Below, one piece after another: positions 1 to 5,765 of a stretch of DNA of 8,181 nucleotides. The DNA is from Balneolales bacterium (GTDB lineage Bacteria > Bacteroidota > Rhodothermia > Balneolales > Balneolaceae), in the NCBI GenBank assembly GCA_022360375.1, contig JAKSCW010000478.1, positions 1-8,181 of the forward strand, read 5' to 3'. The translations under genes and the position numbers were made by a program. The notes beneath the pieces were generated by a model, which was given only the letters and a program-made list of their open reading frames with translations, was not told where the DNA came from and searched no databases. Numbering within the stretch: position 1 is the stretch's first letter; each line of letters opens with the position of its first letter.

Positions 1-39
1 AAAACAACAGCCAGATTAAAGATGGAGATCTTTTTTTAA
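1..39 (+). repeat. 39-bp exact inverted copy of internal pepP sequence
   Basis: The first 39 bases of the window are identical to the reverse complement of positions 863-901, inside the peptidase gene on the opposite strand. Identity ends at position 40 (c here, t in the reverse complement of pepP). It reaches the first base of the window, so the full copy may be longer. Read in the frame of the downstream toxin fragment, it encodes NNSQIKDGDLFL, the same residues as the peptidase just before its first metal-binding Asp. It is either a chimeric junction or a small inverted duplication. Confidence 0.9.
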
Positions 40-239
40 CAAGCAATTTGAAAAGTGAGAGAAGGTCCGGAGATTACAAATTAACACAGTGGGAACAAGC
101 CAATTTGCCAAAACCTTCAAAAATCAGAATGAAAGTAATGATCCTGGATAAAAATATGATCCTAAAAAAAATTGGATTGATTCAGCCCGAAGATGTGAAA
201 GGTATAAAGAAGCAGATGGCGCGTTTTTTTGATTTATAA
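3..239 (+). CDS. C-terminal fragment of a PemK/MazF-like toxin, 5' end replaced
   Basis: This reading frame is open from the window edge to the TAA at 237-239. From about position 36 it reads LTSNLKSERRSGDYKL and continues through W, PSKIR, a hydrophobic strand and KKIGLIQPEDVK. That order resembles the last half of PemK/MazF-family toxins, which have an I/LTS strand, a Trp, a PS-x-R segment and a (R/K)xxG-x-L helix; family members are mRNA interferases of about 110-120 residues. The N-terminal part with the usual SH3-like start and KxRP motif is absent, because codons before position 40 derive from inverted pepP sequence. No antitoxin gene is visible. A TTG at 48 could nominally start a 63-residue product, but it lies inside the conserved domain and is not a believable start. 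The fragment is therefore either a broken gene or an assembly chimera. The family call rests on pattern recognition of a short stretch, so it is tentative. Confidence 0.5.
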   Translation, partial: NNSQIKDGDLFLTSNLKSERRSGDYKLTQWEQANLPKPSKIRMKVMILDKNMILKKIGLIQPEDVKGIKKQMARFFDL

Positions 240-1574
240 TTACCCCGCCATCAACGCTTCAATTTCTTCAATTTCTTTGGGAACATTAGTAAGATTTTCG
301 TGACCCGTTTCAGTAACAACAATGTCATCCTCAATACGAACCCCTCCAAAATCTAACAGTGATTTCACTTTTTCAACATTCAGGAATTTTGACTGCTCCG
401 GATTTTTCATGGCAGGTTCTAAAACTGCCGGTACAAAATAGATTCCTGGTTCAATGGTTACCACCATTCCTGGTTGTAATTCGCGGCGGGCTCTTAAAAA
501 TTTAATTCCCGGGCGATCAATCCGGTCTACCCCTTTTGGGTATCCCCCAACATCATGGGTATCTAAACCGAGGAAATGTCCCAGTCCGTGTGGGAAAAAG
601 AGGGCAAAAACATTTTGCTCCATCATTTCATCCAGGTCACCCCGGATAATATCCAGTTTGATGAGGCCTTTCATCATGATCCGGGAGGCGAGCATGTGGA
701 GGTCCTCCATTTTGACCCCGGGTTTAACAGCATCGATCACCGCCTTTTGCCCATCCAGCACAGCCTGATAAATTCCAGCCTGAATGTCGGTGAATTTCCC
801 GTTTGCAGGGAATGTTCGGGTAAAGTCAGAGGCGTATCCATTGCATTCAAATCCTGCATCCATTAAAAAAAGATCTCCATCTTTAATCTGGCTGTTGTTT
901 TCTACATAATGGAGAATAGAGGCATTCACCCCGGAAGCAAAAATTCCGTTATAAGCATCCTGAAGAAGCCCATGCCTGAGCTGAACCTGGTTGAATACGG
1001 CCTTCAATTCATATTCAAACATTCCGGGTTTAATGGATTTCATAACCTGGATGTAGGCTTCATTATTAACCTGGCTTGCCTTTCGCATTTGATCCAGTTC
1101 CCAGTTCGTTTTCAAAACCCGGCAATAAGTCAATGCATCTACCAGGGCTTCGGTGTCTACATTAAAACCACGATCTAAATCTTCAATAAACTCAGCCTGT
1201 TCTTCATTTAAACAAAATACTCTTTCAGGATTCAGTTGATTAAGCACGGTTAACAGTTTATTTGAATAGTGCAGATGATCCGGTTTGTATTGCTCCTGGT
1301 ATTGCTCCTTCGTTTTAACATATCCATGCCATACCGCATACTGGGTGTCACGTTCAGGGACAAAAAGGTGGTATTCCTCCTTATTCAAATCCAGAAGCAG
1401 AGCGCATTCGGCTTCGTTTGCCCCTGTTAAATACCAGAAATTGGATTCCTGCCGGAACGGAAATTCGTAATCGGTGCTGTAACGGTACATGGTGTCCGCG
1501 CCCTGAATAAATACTACCCCGTTTTGGTTTTCATCGAATAGAGAGAACAGTTTTTCGCGATGTAAATGATGCAT
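240..1574 (-). CDS. pepP: Xaa-Pro aminopeptidase (M24B metallopeptidase)
   Basis: This cytoplasmic aminopeptidase removes the N-terminal residue when proline is second, using two metal ions, and takes part in peptide turnover. The protein has 444 residues from the ATG at 1572-1574, close to the usual 430-445 of PepP. An AMP_N domain occupies about 1-130 (FRQESNFWYLTG near 40-51). The pita-bread M24 catalytic domain occupies about 155-430. All five metal ligands are visible: D239 (LMDAGFE), D250 (SDFTRTFP), H333 (HGLGHFLG), E375 (TIEPGIY) and E415 (RIEDD). H329 and H340 match the conserved substrate-side histidines. An in-frame TTG eight codons upstream (1596-1598) would give 452 residues, but ATG is preferred because the domain begins at MHHLHREKLF; neither has a Shine-Dalgarno sequence. 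It lies 66 bp downstream of thiN and may be co-transcribed with it. Its TAA touches the stop of the convergent toxin fragment. Prolidase (PepQ/PepD) is a less likely alternative. Confidence 0.93.
   Translation of the reverse strand: MHHLHREKLFSLFDENQNGVVFIQGADTMYRYSTDYEFPFRQESNFWYLTGANEAECALLLDLNKEEYHLFVPERDTQYAVWHGYVKTKEQYQEQYKPDHLHYSNKLLTVLNQLNPERVFCLNEEQAEFIEDLDRGFNVDTEALVDALTYCRVLKTNWELDQMRKASQVNNEAYIQVMKSIKPGMFEYELKAVFNQVQLRHGLLQDAYNGIFASGVNASILHYVENNSQIKDGDLFLMDAGFECNGYASDFTRTFPANGKFTDIQAGIYQAVLDGQKAVIDAVKPGVKMEDLHMLASRIMMKGLIKLDIIRGDLDEMMEQNVFALFFPHGLGHFLGLDTHDVGGYPKGVDRIDRPGIKFLRARRELQPGMVVTIEPGIYFVPAVLEPAMKNPEQSKFLNVEKVKSLLDFGGVRIEDDIVVTETGHENLTNVPKEIEEIEALMAG
863..901 (-). repeat. 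internal pepP segment that is duplicated inverted at the window start
   Basis: These 39 bases lie within pepP and encode NNSQIKDGDLFL, just before the first metal-ligand Asp. Their reverse complement is found exactly at positions 1-39. Here the reading frame and protein context are fully intact, so this copy is the parent sequence and the one at the window edge is the derived or artefactual copy. Confidence 0.9.
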
Positions 1575-1640
1575 AATCGTATGAATTAGGTTGGCCAATA
1601 ATCCAAGAATAACGAATTAGTGCAGGAAATTCGAACCGGA

Positions 1641-2273
1641 TTATCGTCTCATCTTTTCACCAGTTCCCACGAAAACACCCAACAAGCCTCCTTCAAAAGA
1701 AATAGTAACTTCCTGATGCGTAATTTTATTGGACGTTCCATCTTGTTTACCCATTTCGAGGGTTGCATTGGTAAGAGGATACAACACCCCGGTTGAAGTA
1801 AAGCTCCGAACTGGTTTATTAACCTGGAAGAAAGAAATAATTGTGCCAACAGGAAAGTTAGGCGTATAAGGGGATTCTACTAAAAAAGTGTCACCGTAAT
1901 CATCCCTGAAAATGATAGAATTGAACTTTTCCTTATAATGGAGCAGCGCAGAAAGGTTCTTTACAGTGTGGTCGATTCGCTTACCAAGTGTACCCAGAAC
2001 CGTGCATGTTGTGGCTCCCTTTTCCAGCGCATAATTAAGTGCTTTTTCAAGGTCATTGGTTTCCTGGTCGGGGTCTTGCAGGATGTTTATTCCTTTGTGA
2101 TTGGTATAAGCAAAGCTGTCTAAATCGCCTAGAACGATATCCGGATTGAAACCATGACCAAGAAAAACATAACCACCGCTATCGGCTCCAATCGTTAAAT
2201 CAGCGCTGGAAATTTCTTTGGTCAACAATTTTTTAGAAGGCGGGGTGCCACCACAAACAATTAAACAATGCAT
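1641..2273 (-). CDS. thiN: thiamine pyrophosphokinase
   Basis: This cytoplasmic enzyme transfers pyrophosphate from ATP to thiamine, giving thiamine diphosphate in salvage or in the last step of cofactor supply. The 210-residue length is typical of bacterial ThiN. The N-terminal catalytic half shows GADSGG (29-34), GDLDSF (49-54), DQETNDLEKAL (69-79) and GTLGKRIDHTVKNL (94-107). These are the acidic metal and pyrophosphate-binding motifs of the family. The C-terminal half (about 135-205) is the beta-rich thiamine-binding domain, with SNK at 181-183 and a closing VTISFEGGLLGVF strand. The start is ATG at 2271-2273, with no Shine-Dalgarno sequence before it. It is divergent from nrnA across 85 bp and is followed on the same strand by pepP after 66 bp, with no obvious terminator between. 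The two functions are unrelated, so any operon is one of convenience. Confidence 0.94.
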   Translation of the reverse strand: MHCLIVCGGTPPSKKLLTKEISSADLTIGADSGGYVFLGHGFNPDIVLGDLDSFAYTNHKGINILQDPDQETNDLEKALNYALEKGATTCTVLGTLGKRIDHTVKNLSALLHYKEKFNSIIFRDDYGDTFLVESPYTPNFPVGTIISFFQVNKPVRSFTSTGVLYPLTNATLEMGKQDGTSNKITHQEVTISFEGGLLGVFVGTGEKMRR

Positions 2274-2358
2274 ACTATTTTTTTGGAAAAATGAAGAATC
2301 GCGGGAAAAGAAATGGAATTACCTGCCGTTTCATTTATTTTTAAGCCAAAACTTACGC
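2274..2358. promoter_or_regulatory. divergent intergenic region, thiN / nrnA promoters
   Basis: These 85 bp separate the start codons of two divergently transcribed genes and so should hold both promoters. On the + strand, TATTTTTA at 2336-2343 is one base off the TAnnTTTG element of Bacteroidota-type promoters and lies about 15 bp before the nrnA start. I see no convincing -33 partner, and no exact element for thiN. The assignment rests mainly on gene arrangement. Confidence 0.35.
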
Positions 2359-3324
2359 ATGTACCAGCAATTTATTTCCAAAATATTGCGGCATAAAAAA
2401 GTGGCCGTTTTCTCTCACCTTCGCCCTGATGGGGATTGCCTGGGTTCTCAAATTGCTCTTTGTTTGTGGTTGCAAAAAAATGGAGTTGAAGCCGTAGCTT
2501 TTAATGAAGACGACATCCCTGCAAACCTTTCCTGGCTTACTGATTTTTTCCCGGTTCAAAAACCCTCCATTTCTGAAATGGAGAGTTTTGATGGCTTTGT
2601 GGTAGTAGATGGCAATGCATTGCATCGCTTTGGGGTAGCTGCAGAGATAATTGCCGACCTGGACAGGGCCGTTTATATGATTGATCTCCATCCGCAGCCG
2701 GATGATATTTTTGAAGTGGCAATTTCCCGAACCGAATATTCCTCAACTGCGGAATTGATTTTTGAGCTTTACATGGAACATGATGCTGAGCAAATAGATC
2801 CTTCGTCTGCAAAAGCCATGTTCACGGGAATTGTTACCGACACGGGGTCTTTCCAGTTTGATAGTGTGACTCCGAATACACTGAAAGCCGGTGCAGAGTT
2901 AATAACTCGCGGCGGATTCACCCCCAATGAAGTAGTGGAGTTGGTGTACTCCACGAAAACCGAAAATCAACTACAGCTATTGAGTAAAGCTCTTAGCACA
3001 ATTCGTGTACACGGTAACCAACAAATAGCCATTATCTGCGTTACCAAAGCCATGTTTGAAGAAACGAATACAAAAAAAGAAGACACCGAGGGGTTTGTAA
3101 GTTATCCGCTTAGTATCACAGGAGTGAAGGCTTGTGCTTTGTTTCGGGAAGATGACGATCAAATCAAAGTAAGTTTACGCTCGAGAAGTGAAATTGATGT
3201 AAATAAATGGGCCCGAAACTTTAATGGAGGTGGGCACAAAAAAGCAGCAGGGGCCTGGCATGCAGGTCCTCTTGAAAAAGCAATTAAAGAAGTAATTGCT
3301 GTTGGAGAACAACAATTGAAATAA
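2359..3324 (+). CDS. nrnA: DHH/DHHA1 phosphoesterase, NrnA-like oligoribonuclease / pAp phosphatase
   Basis: NrnA-type proteins degrade very short RNA oligonucleotides and dephosphorylate 3'-phosphoadenosine 5'-phosphate in the cytoplasm, using metal ions. The 321-residue product from ATG 2359 has the usual family length. Motif I is HLRPDGDCLGS (H20, D24, D26), motif II is VVVDG (D84), motif III is IDLHP (109-111) and motif IV is TDTGSF (D161). The C-terminal DHHA1 domain carries FNGGGHKKAAGA (288-299). Motif III is odd: the family signature is DHH, but the first His is Leu here (codon ctc). The frame is open further upstream to 2218, but that extension runs over the divergent thiN start and has no family-like content. 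The downstream HtrA gene begins 10 bp after the stop, so the two probably form an operon. Confidence 0.9.
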   Translation: MYQQFISKILRHKKVAVFSHLRPDGDCLGSQIALCLWLQKNGVEAVAFNEDDIPANLSWLTDFFPVQKPSISEMESFDGFVVVDGNALHRFGVAAEIIADLDRAVYMIDLHPQPDDIFEVAISRTEYSSTAELIFELYMEHDAEQIDPSSAKAMFTGIVTDTGSFQFDSVTPNTLKAGAELITRGGFTPNEVVELVYSTKTENQLQLLSKALSTIRVHGNQQIAIICVTKAMFEETNTKKEDTEGFVSYPLSITGVKACALFREDDDQIKVSLRSRSEIDVNKWARNFNGGGHKKAAGAWHAGPLEKAIKEVIAVGEQQLK

Positions 3325-3334
3325 ACTATACCGG

Positions 3335-4537
3335 ATGAGAAAAATAGCTACTATTCTAATTTCTTTGCTAGTTCCTCTTTTTGCCTGTACCAACAAAAGT
3401 ACTGAAGGAACAGGAGCAATTGCGGTATCCATTGAACCAAACACGGAGTCTGGATTAAGCGAAATAAAAGAGAGACAAGTTGAAGCAGTAACGGATGATC
3501 CAAATGATTTAATCTCAGAAAGCCGCCGTACTGCGATTACCAATGCCGTTGAAAAGGCAAGCCCTGCGGTTGTAAGTATTACGGTTACAGAGATGCAAAC
3601 AGGATACGCGCGGGAATTCGATCCGTTTATGTTTCGGTTTTTTGCCAGGCCGGTTGAGCGGGAAGTAGAAAGTATTGGCTCAGGGTTTATAATTAGCGAG
3701 GATGGGCTTGTTGTTACCAATCAGCATGTGGCAAACAATGAAGCTAAAACCATTATGATCACGCTTTCAAACCAGGAGTCGTATGAAGCTGAAGTGTTAG
3801 GCTCTGATGAATTAGCGGATTTGTCCCTGCTTCAAATTAAGGATCAATCCAGGGCATATCCCTATGTTAAGTTCGCGGATTCAGAAAACGTGTTGGTTGG
3901 TGAATGGGCTATTGCCATGGGTAATCCGTTTGGTCTTTTTGCGGATGGCCAGCCTACAGTAACTGTGGGTGTGGTAAGTGCAACTAAGAGGGATTTCCGT
4001 CCCGATCCACAAGATCCACGTGTTTACCTGGATATGATTCAAACAGACGCGGCTATTAATCGGGGCAATTCGGGAGGGCCGTTACTGAATAGTGACGGAG
4101 AAGTAATAGGAGTGAATACCTTTATTTTTACAGGGGGTACAAGTGGTGGTTTTGTAGGTCTTGGTTTTGCCATTCCTAGTGAGAGAGTGCAACAGATTAT
4201 TACCCAACTAAAGGATTCGGGTTCGGTTTCTTTAGATTACGATCCAGGTTTTGAGTTTACTCCAATGACCTATCAATTAGTAACGAGTTATGGGTTACCA
4301 GTGATTCCGGGATTGTTGGTTTTATCCGTCAATAAAGATGGGCCGGCCTACGAAAGTGGAATCATGCCAGGTGATATAATTACTATGATTGGAGACGTTG
4401 AGGTTTCCAGCGAAATGCATGCCTGGGCATTGTTGAGAAAGCATGAAGAGGGTGAAACGTTAGTATTTAGAATACTACGCGGAGGAAGTGAATACGAAGC
4501 TGAAATGATTCTTCGAAAAAGAGTGGCAGGCAGGTAA
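3335..4537 (+). CDS. htrA: HtrA/DegP-family trypsin-like serine protease, predicted lipoprotein, one PDZ domain
   Basis: Members of this family degrade or refold damaged proteins in the cell envelope. The 400-residue product starts with a basic and hydrophobic signal sequence ending in LFAC, so Cys18 is a likely lipidation site and the protein would be membrane-tethered rather than soluble. The protease domain covers about 65-295. The catalytic triad is H131 (VVTNQHVAN), D162 (DELADLSLLQI) and S246 (NRGNSGGPL). A DPFMFRFF segment at 96-103 resembles the LA-loop region of DegP. One PDZ domain (about 315-395) follows, with a GLLVLSVNKDGPAYESG carboxylate-binding loop and GDIITMIGD. DegP and DegQ have two PDZ domains, so the architecture is closer to DegS-like or minimal HtrA proteins. 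It begins 10 bp after nrnA and is probably co-transcribed with it. No Shine-Dalgarno sequence is seen. Confidence 0.92.
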   Translation: MRKIATILISLLVPLFACTNKSTEGTGAIAVSIEPNTESGLSEIKERQVEAVTDDPNDLISESRRTAITNAVEKASPAVVSITVTEMQTGYAREFDPFMFRFFARPVEREVESIGSGFIISEDGLVVTNQHVANNEAKTIMITLSNQESYEAEVLGSDELADLSLLQIKDQSRAYPYVKFADSENVLVGEWAIAMGNPFGLFADGQPTVTVGVVSATKRDFRPDPQDPRVYLDMIQTDAAINRGNSGGPLLNSDGEVIGVNTFIFTGGTSGGFVGLGFAIPSERVQQIITQLKDSGSVSLDYDPGFEFTPMTYQLVTSYGLPVIPGLLVLSVNKDGPAYESGIMPGDIITMIGDVEVSSEMHAWALLRKHEEGETLVFRILRGGSEYEAEMILRKRVAGR

Positions 4538-4575
4538 GTGACAGAAGAGAATTTTTAATTCGCACTCCGGATATG

Positions 4576-4583
4576 TATTTTTG
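4576..4583 (+). promoter_or_regulatory. candidate -7 promoter element of the lacI-family gene
   Basis: TATTTTTG is an exact match to the TAnnTTTG -7 element known from Bacteroidota promoters. It would place transcription start near 4588-4590, about 25 bases before the start codon. No clear TTTG -33 element is visible at the right distance (the upstream stretch is TTTTTAATT). The element overlaps the left arm of the inverted repeat, so a protein bound there would block transcription. The consensus applies only if the host uses a Bacteroidota-like sigma factor. Confidence 0.35.
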
Positions 4584-4615
4584 ATCAAATTAGTGCGCAA
4601 AATTTGATCAAAAAT
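4577..4615. promoter_or_regulatory. 15-9-15 bp perfect inverted repeat, likely operator of the LacI-family gene
   Basis: The left arm ATTTTTGATCAAATT (4577-4591) and right arm AATTTGATCAAAAAT (4601-4615) are perfect reverse complements around the spacer agtgcgcaa. Each arm contains the 10-bp palindrome TTTGATCAAA (4580-4589 and 4603-4612), and the two boxes are 23 bp apart, roughly two helical turns. The right arm ends inside the ATG of the regulator gene (4614-4616). The best reading is a pair of operator boxes for autorepression. As RNA it could also fold into a hairpin that hides the start codon. A terminator for the upstream protease gene is less likely because no U tract follows. Confidence 0.6.
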
Positions 4616-5627
4616 GAAAGTTCGGTTAACGGATGTAGCTAATAAAGCGGGGTTTTCAGTCTCTACCATATCACGGGCATTGAGAGGCGAGGGAAGGATT
4701 TCAGAAGAAAACAGGAAGAAGATTTTTGCTACCGCCCATGAACTGGGGTACCCGTTACCTTCCGGAAACAGGGAATTCCCGGATGACTTCCCCACTTACA
4801 TTGCGTTAATTTTTCAATTCAGAAGTGGAGAGTTCTATTCTTCCTTGTTTGATGGGTTTGAAAAGGCTGCGGAGAATAAAGCAGTGAAGATTGGTTTGTT
4901 CAGCATCAACGAGCAATTGGATACGGTTCCTTCAGTTATTGAACAAGTGAGATTAATGGGGTTTAAGGCGGCAGTACTTTTTGCCCCGGGGTTGTCAGAA
5001 CAGCATTATCAGTACATCCTTCACACCACTCAGCAAGATTTCCCCATCATCTCATGTTCAAATATTAATGAAACGGTGCTGGATACAGTCACTTTTGATG
5101 CCTATCAGGGGGCTACGCTGGTTGCAAAACACTTTCATAATCAAGGGTTTAAGAAACTGGGAATAATTGAGGGCCCTATTGAGATGCCAGAATCCCGTTT
5201 TCGAACAAACGGGTTTTTGGATTATCTGACACATATTGGAGAGGGAACTTTGTGTTGGAGATTCAGGGGTGATTACAGCACGGATTCGGGTATTTCAGCT
5301 TTTGAGGATTTCCTAAGTACCAATGAAAAACCGGAAGCAATCTTTTCAGCCAATGATGCAATGGCTGTAGGTTTTATTGAAGCGGCAAAGCGAAACGGAA
5401 TCGAAATTCCTGATGATGTTGCCATTTCCGGATACGATAACCTGCCTATTTGCGAGAGCCATTTCCCTTCCATCACTTCGGTTGATACCAATTACATCAG
5501 GCTTGCTGAAAATGCAATCGATTATTTATTGACGAAACTGGAAAAACCTTCTGTTCATCAGGGGATCGTAAGTATGGTTCCTGTATCTCTTAAAGTGAGG
5601 GGGTCTACACAAAACATGAAAAAGTGA
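4614..5627 (+). CDS. LacI-family transcriptional regulator, probable regulator of xylBA
   Basis: This is a sugar-responsive DNA-binding repressor. The 337-residue protein has an N-terminal LacI helix-turn-helix (LTDVANKAGFSVSTISRALR, about 5-24) followed by ELGY at 43-46. A periplasmic-binding-protein-like sensor domain covers about 62-330, with FSANDAMAVGFIEAAKRNG (244-262), IPDDVAISGYDN (265-276) and the usual ending SLKVRGST (325-332). The hinge is unusual: after ELGY the sequence is PLPSGNREFPDDF, lacking the common PNxxARxL hinge helix whose Leu wedges into the operator centre. The ATG at 4614 is set by the helix-turn-helix, which begins at residue 4. The gene lies 76 bp after the protease gene and 138 bp before xylB on the same strand. 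Xylose (or xylulose) as effector is inferred from the neighbours; the ligand cannot be read from the sequence. Confidence 0.92.
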   Translation: MKVRLTDVANKAGFSVSTISRALRGEGRISEENRKKIFATAHELGYPLPSGNREFPDDFPTYIALIFQFRSGEFYSSLFDGFEKAAENKAVKIGLFSINEQLDTVPSVIEQVRLMGFKAAVLFAPGLSEQHYQYILHTTQQDFPIISCSNINETVLDTVTFDAYQGATLVAKHFHNQGFKKLGIIEGPIEMPESRFRTNGFLDYLTHIGEGTLCWRFRGDYSTDSGISAFEDFLSTNEKPEAIFSANDAMAVGFIEAAKRNGIEIPDDVAISGYDNLPICESHFPSITSVDTNYIRLAENAIDYLLTKLEKPSVHQGIVSMVPVSLKVRGSTQNMKK

Positions 5628-5765
5628 GAATAATTTCGAAAAAAATTGCACTTTTCTATAAAAAATTTGCTCATCAATATTTCATTTTAATCAGGCATTG
5701 AATATACTTTAAAACCCAAAAGTTGGAGTTTTTCACCAGGGAAAACTAAATCAGGAGTTTTAAAT
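5628..5765 (+). promoter_or_regulatory. xylB upstream region with a degenerate copy of the lacI operator box
   Basis: This 138-bp AT-rich region should hold the xylBA promoter. At 5664-5678, AATTTGCTCATCAAT matches 12 of 15 positions of the right arm of the inverted repeat before the lacI-family gene (AATTTGATCAAAAAT), so it could be a weaker site for the same regulator. No exact TAnnTTTG element is present; TATACTTTA around 5703-5711 is a poor candidate. Short dyads such as CCAA-aag-TTGG at 5716-5726 exist but are not convincing alone. Confidence 0.35.
5753..5757 (+). promoter_or_regulatory. xylB ribosome binding site (AGGAG)
   Basis: AGGAG sits 8 bases before the xylB ATG at 5766, a standard Shine-Dalgarno spacing. 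It fixes the xylB start. No other start in the window has a comparable purine-rich site, which suggests xylB translation is relatively strong or differently controlled. Confidence 0.65.

Noticed and set aside
454..866. Overlapping + strand reading frames inside pepP
   Set aside because: They lie antisense to a well-supported peptidase gene and show no protein-family motifs; shadows of the coding bias.
1575..1598. TTG start of pepP adding eight residues
   Set aside because: An ATG lies at 1572-1574 right where the conserved N-terminal domain begins; the extra residues have no ribosome site in support.
2291..2344. Small ATG reading frame of 17 codons in the thiN/nrnA intergenic region
   Set aside because: No ribosome binding site, very short, and no recognisable product; expected by chance.
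2218..2358. Upstream in-frame extension of nrnA giving 368 residues
   Set aside because: It overlaps the start of divergent thiN, has low-complexity content unlike NrnA, and ATG 2359 gives the normal family length and N-terminus.
4577..4615. Inverted repeat as a rho-independent terminator of the protease gene
   Set aside because: The stem is AT-rich, no U tract follows the right arm, and the repeat runs into the next start codon; an operator role fits better.
5634..5641. TTTCGAAA palindrome after the lacI-family stop codon as a terminator or operator
   Set aside because: Only 8 bp, weak, without a G/C stem and U tract, and common by chance in AT-rich DNA.
5711..5731. Imperfect dyad around CCAA-aag-TTGG in the xylB leader as an operator
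   Set aside because: Only 7 of 9 arm positions pair and it does not resemble the boxes before the regulator gene; not enough to call.
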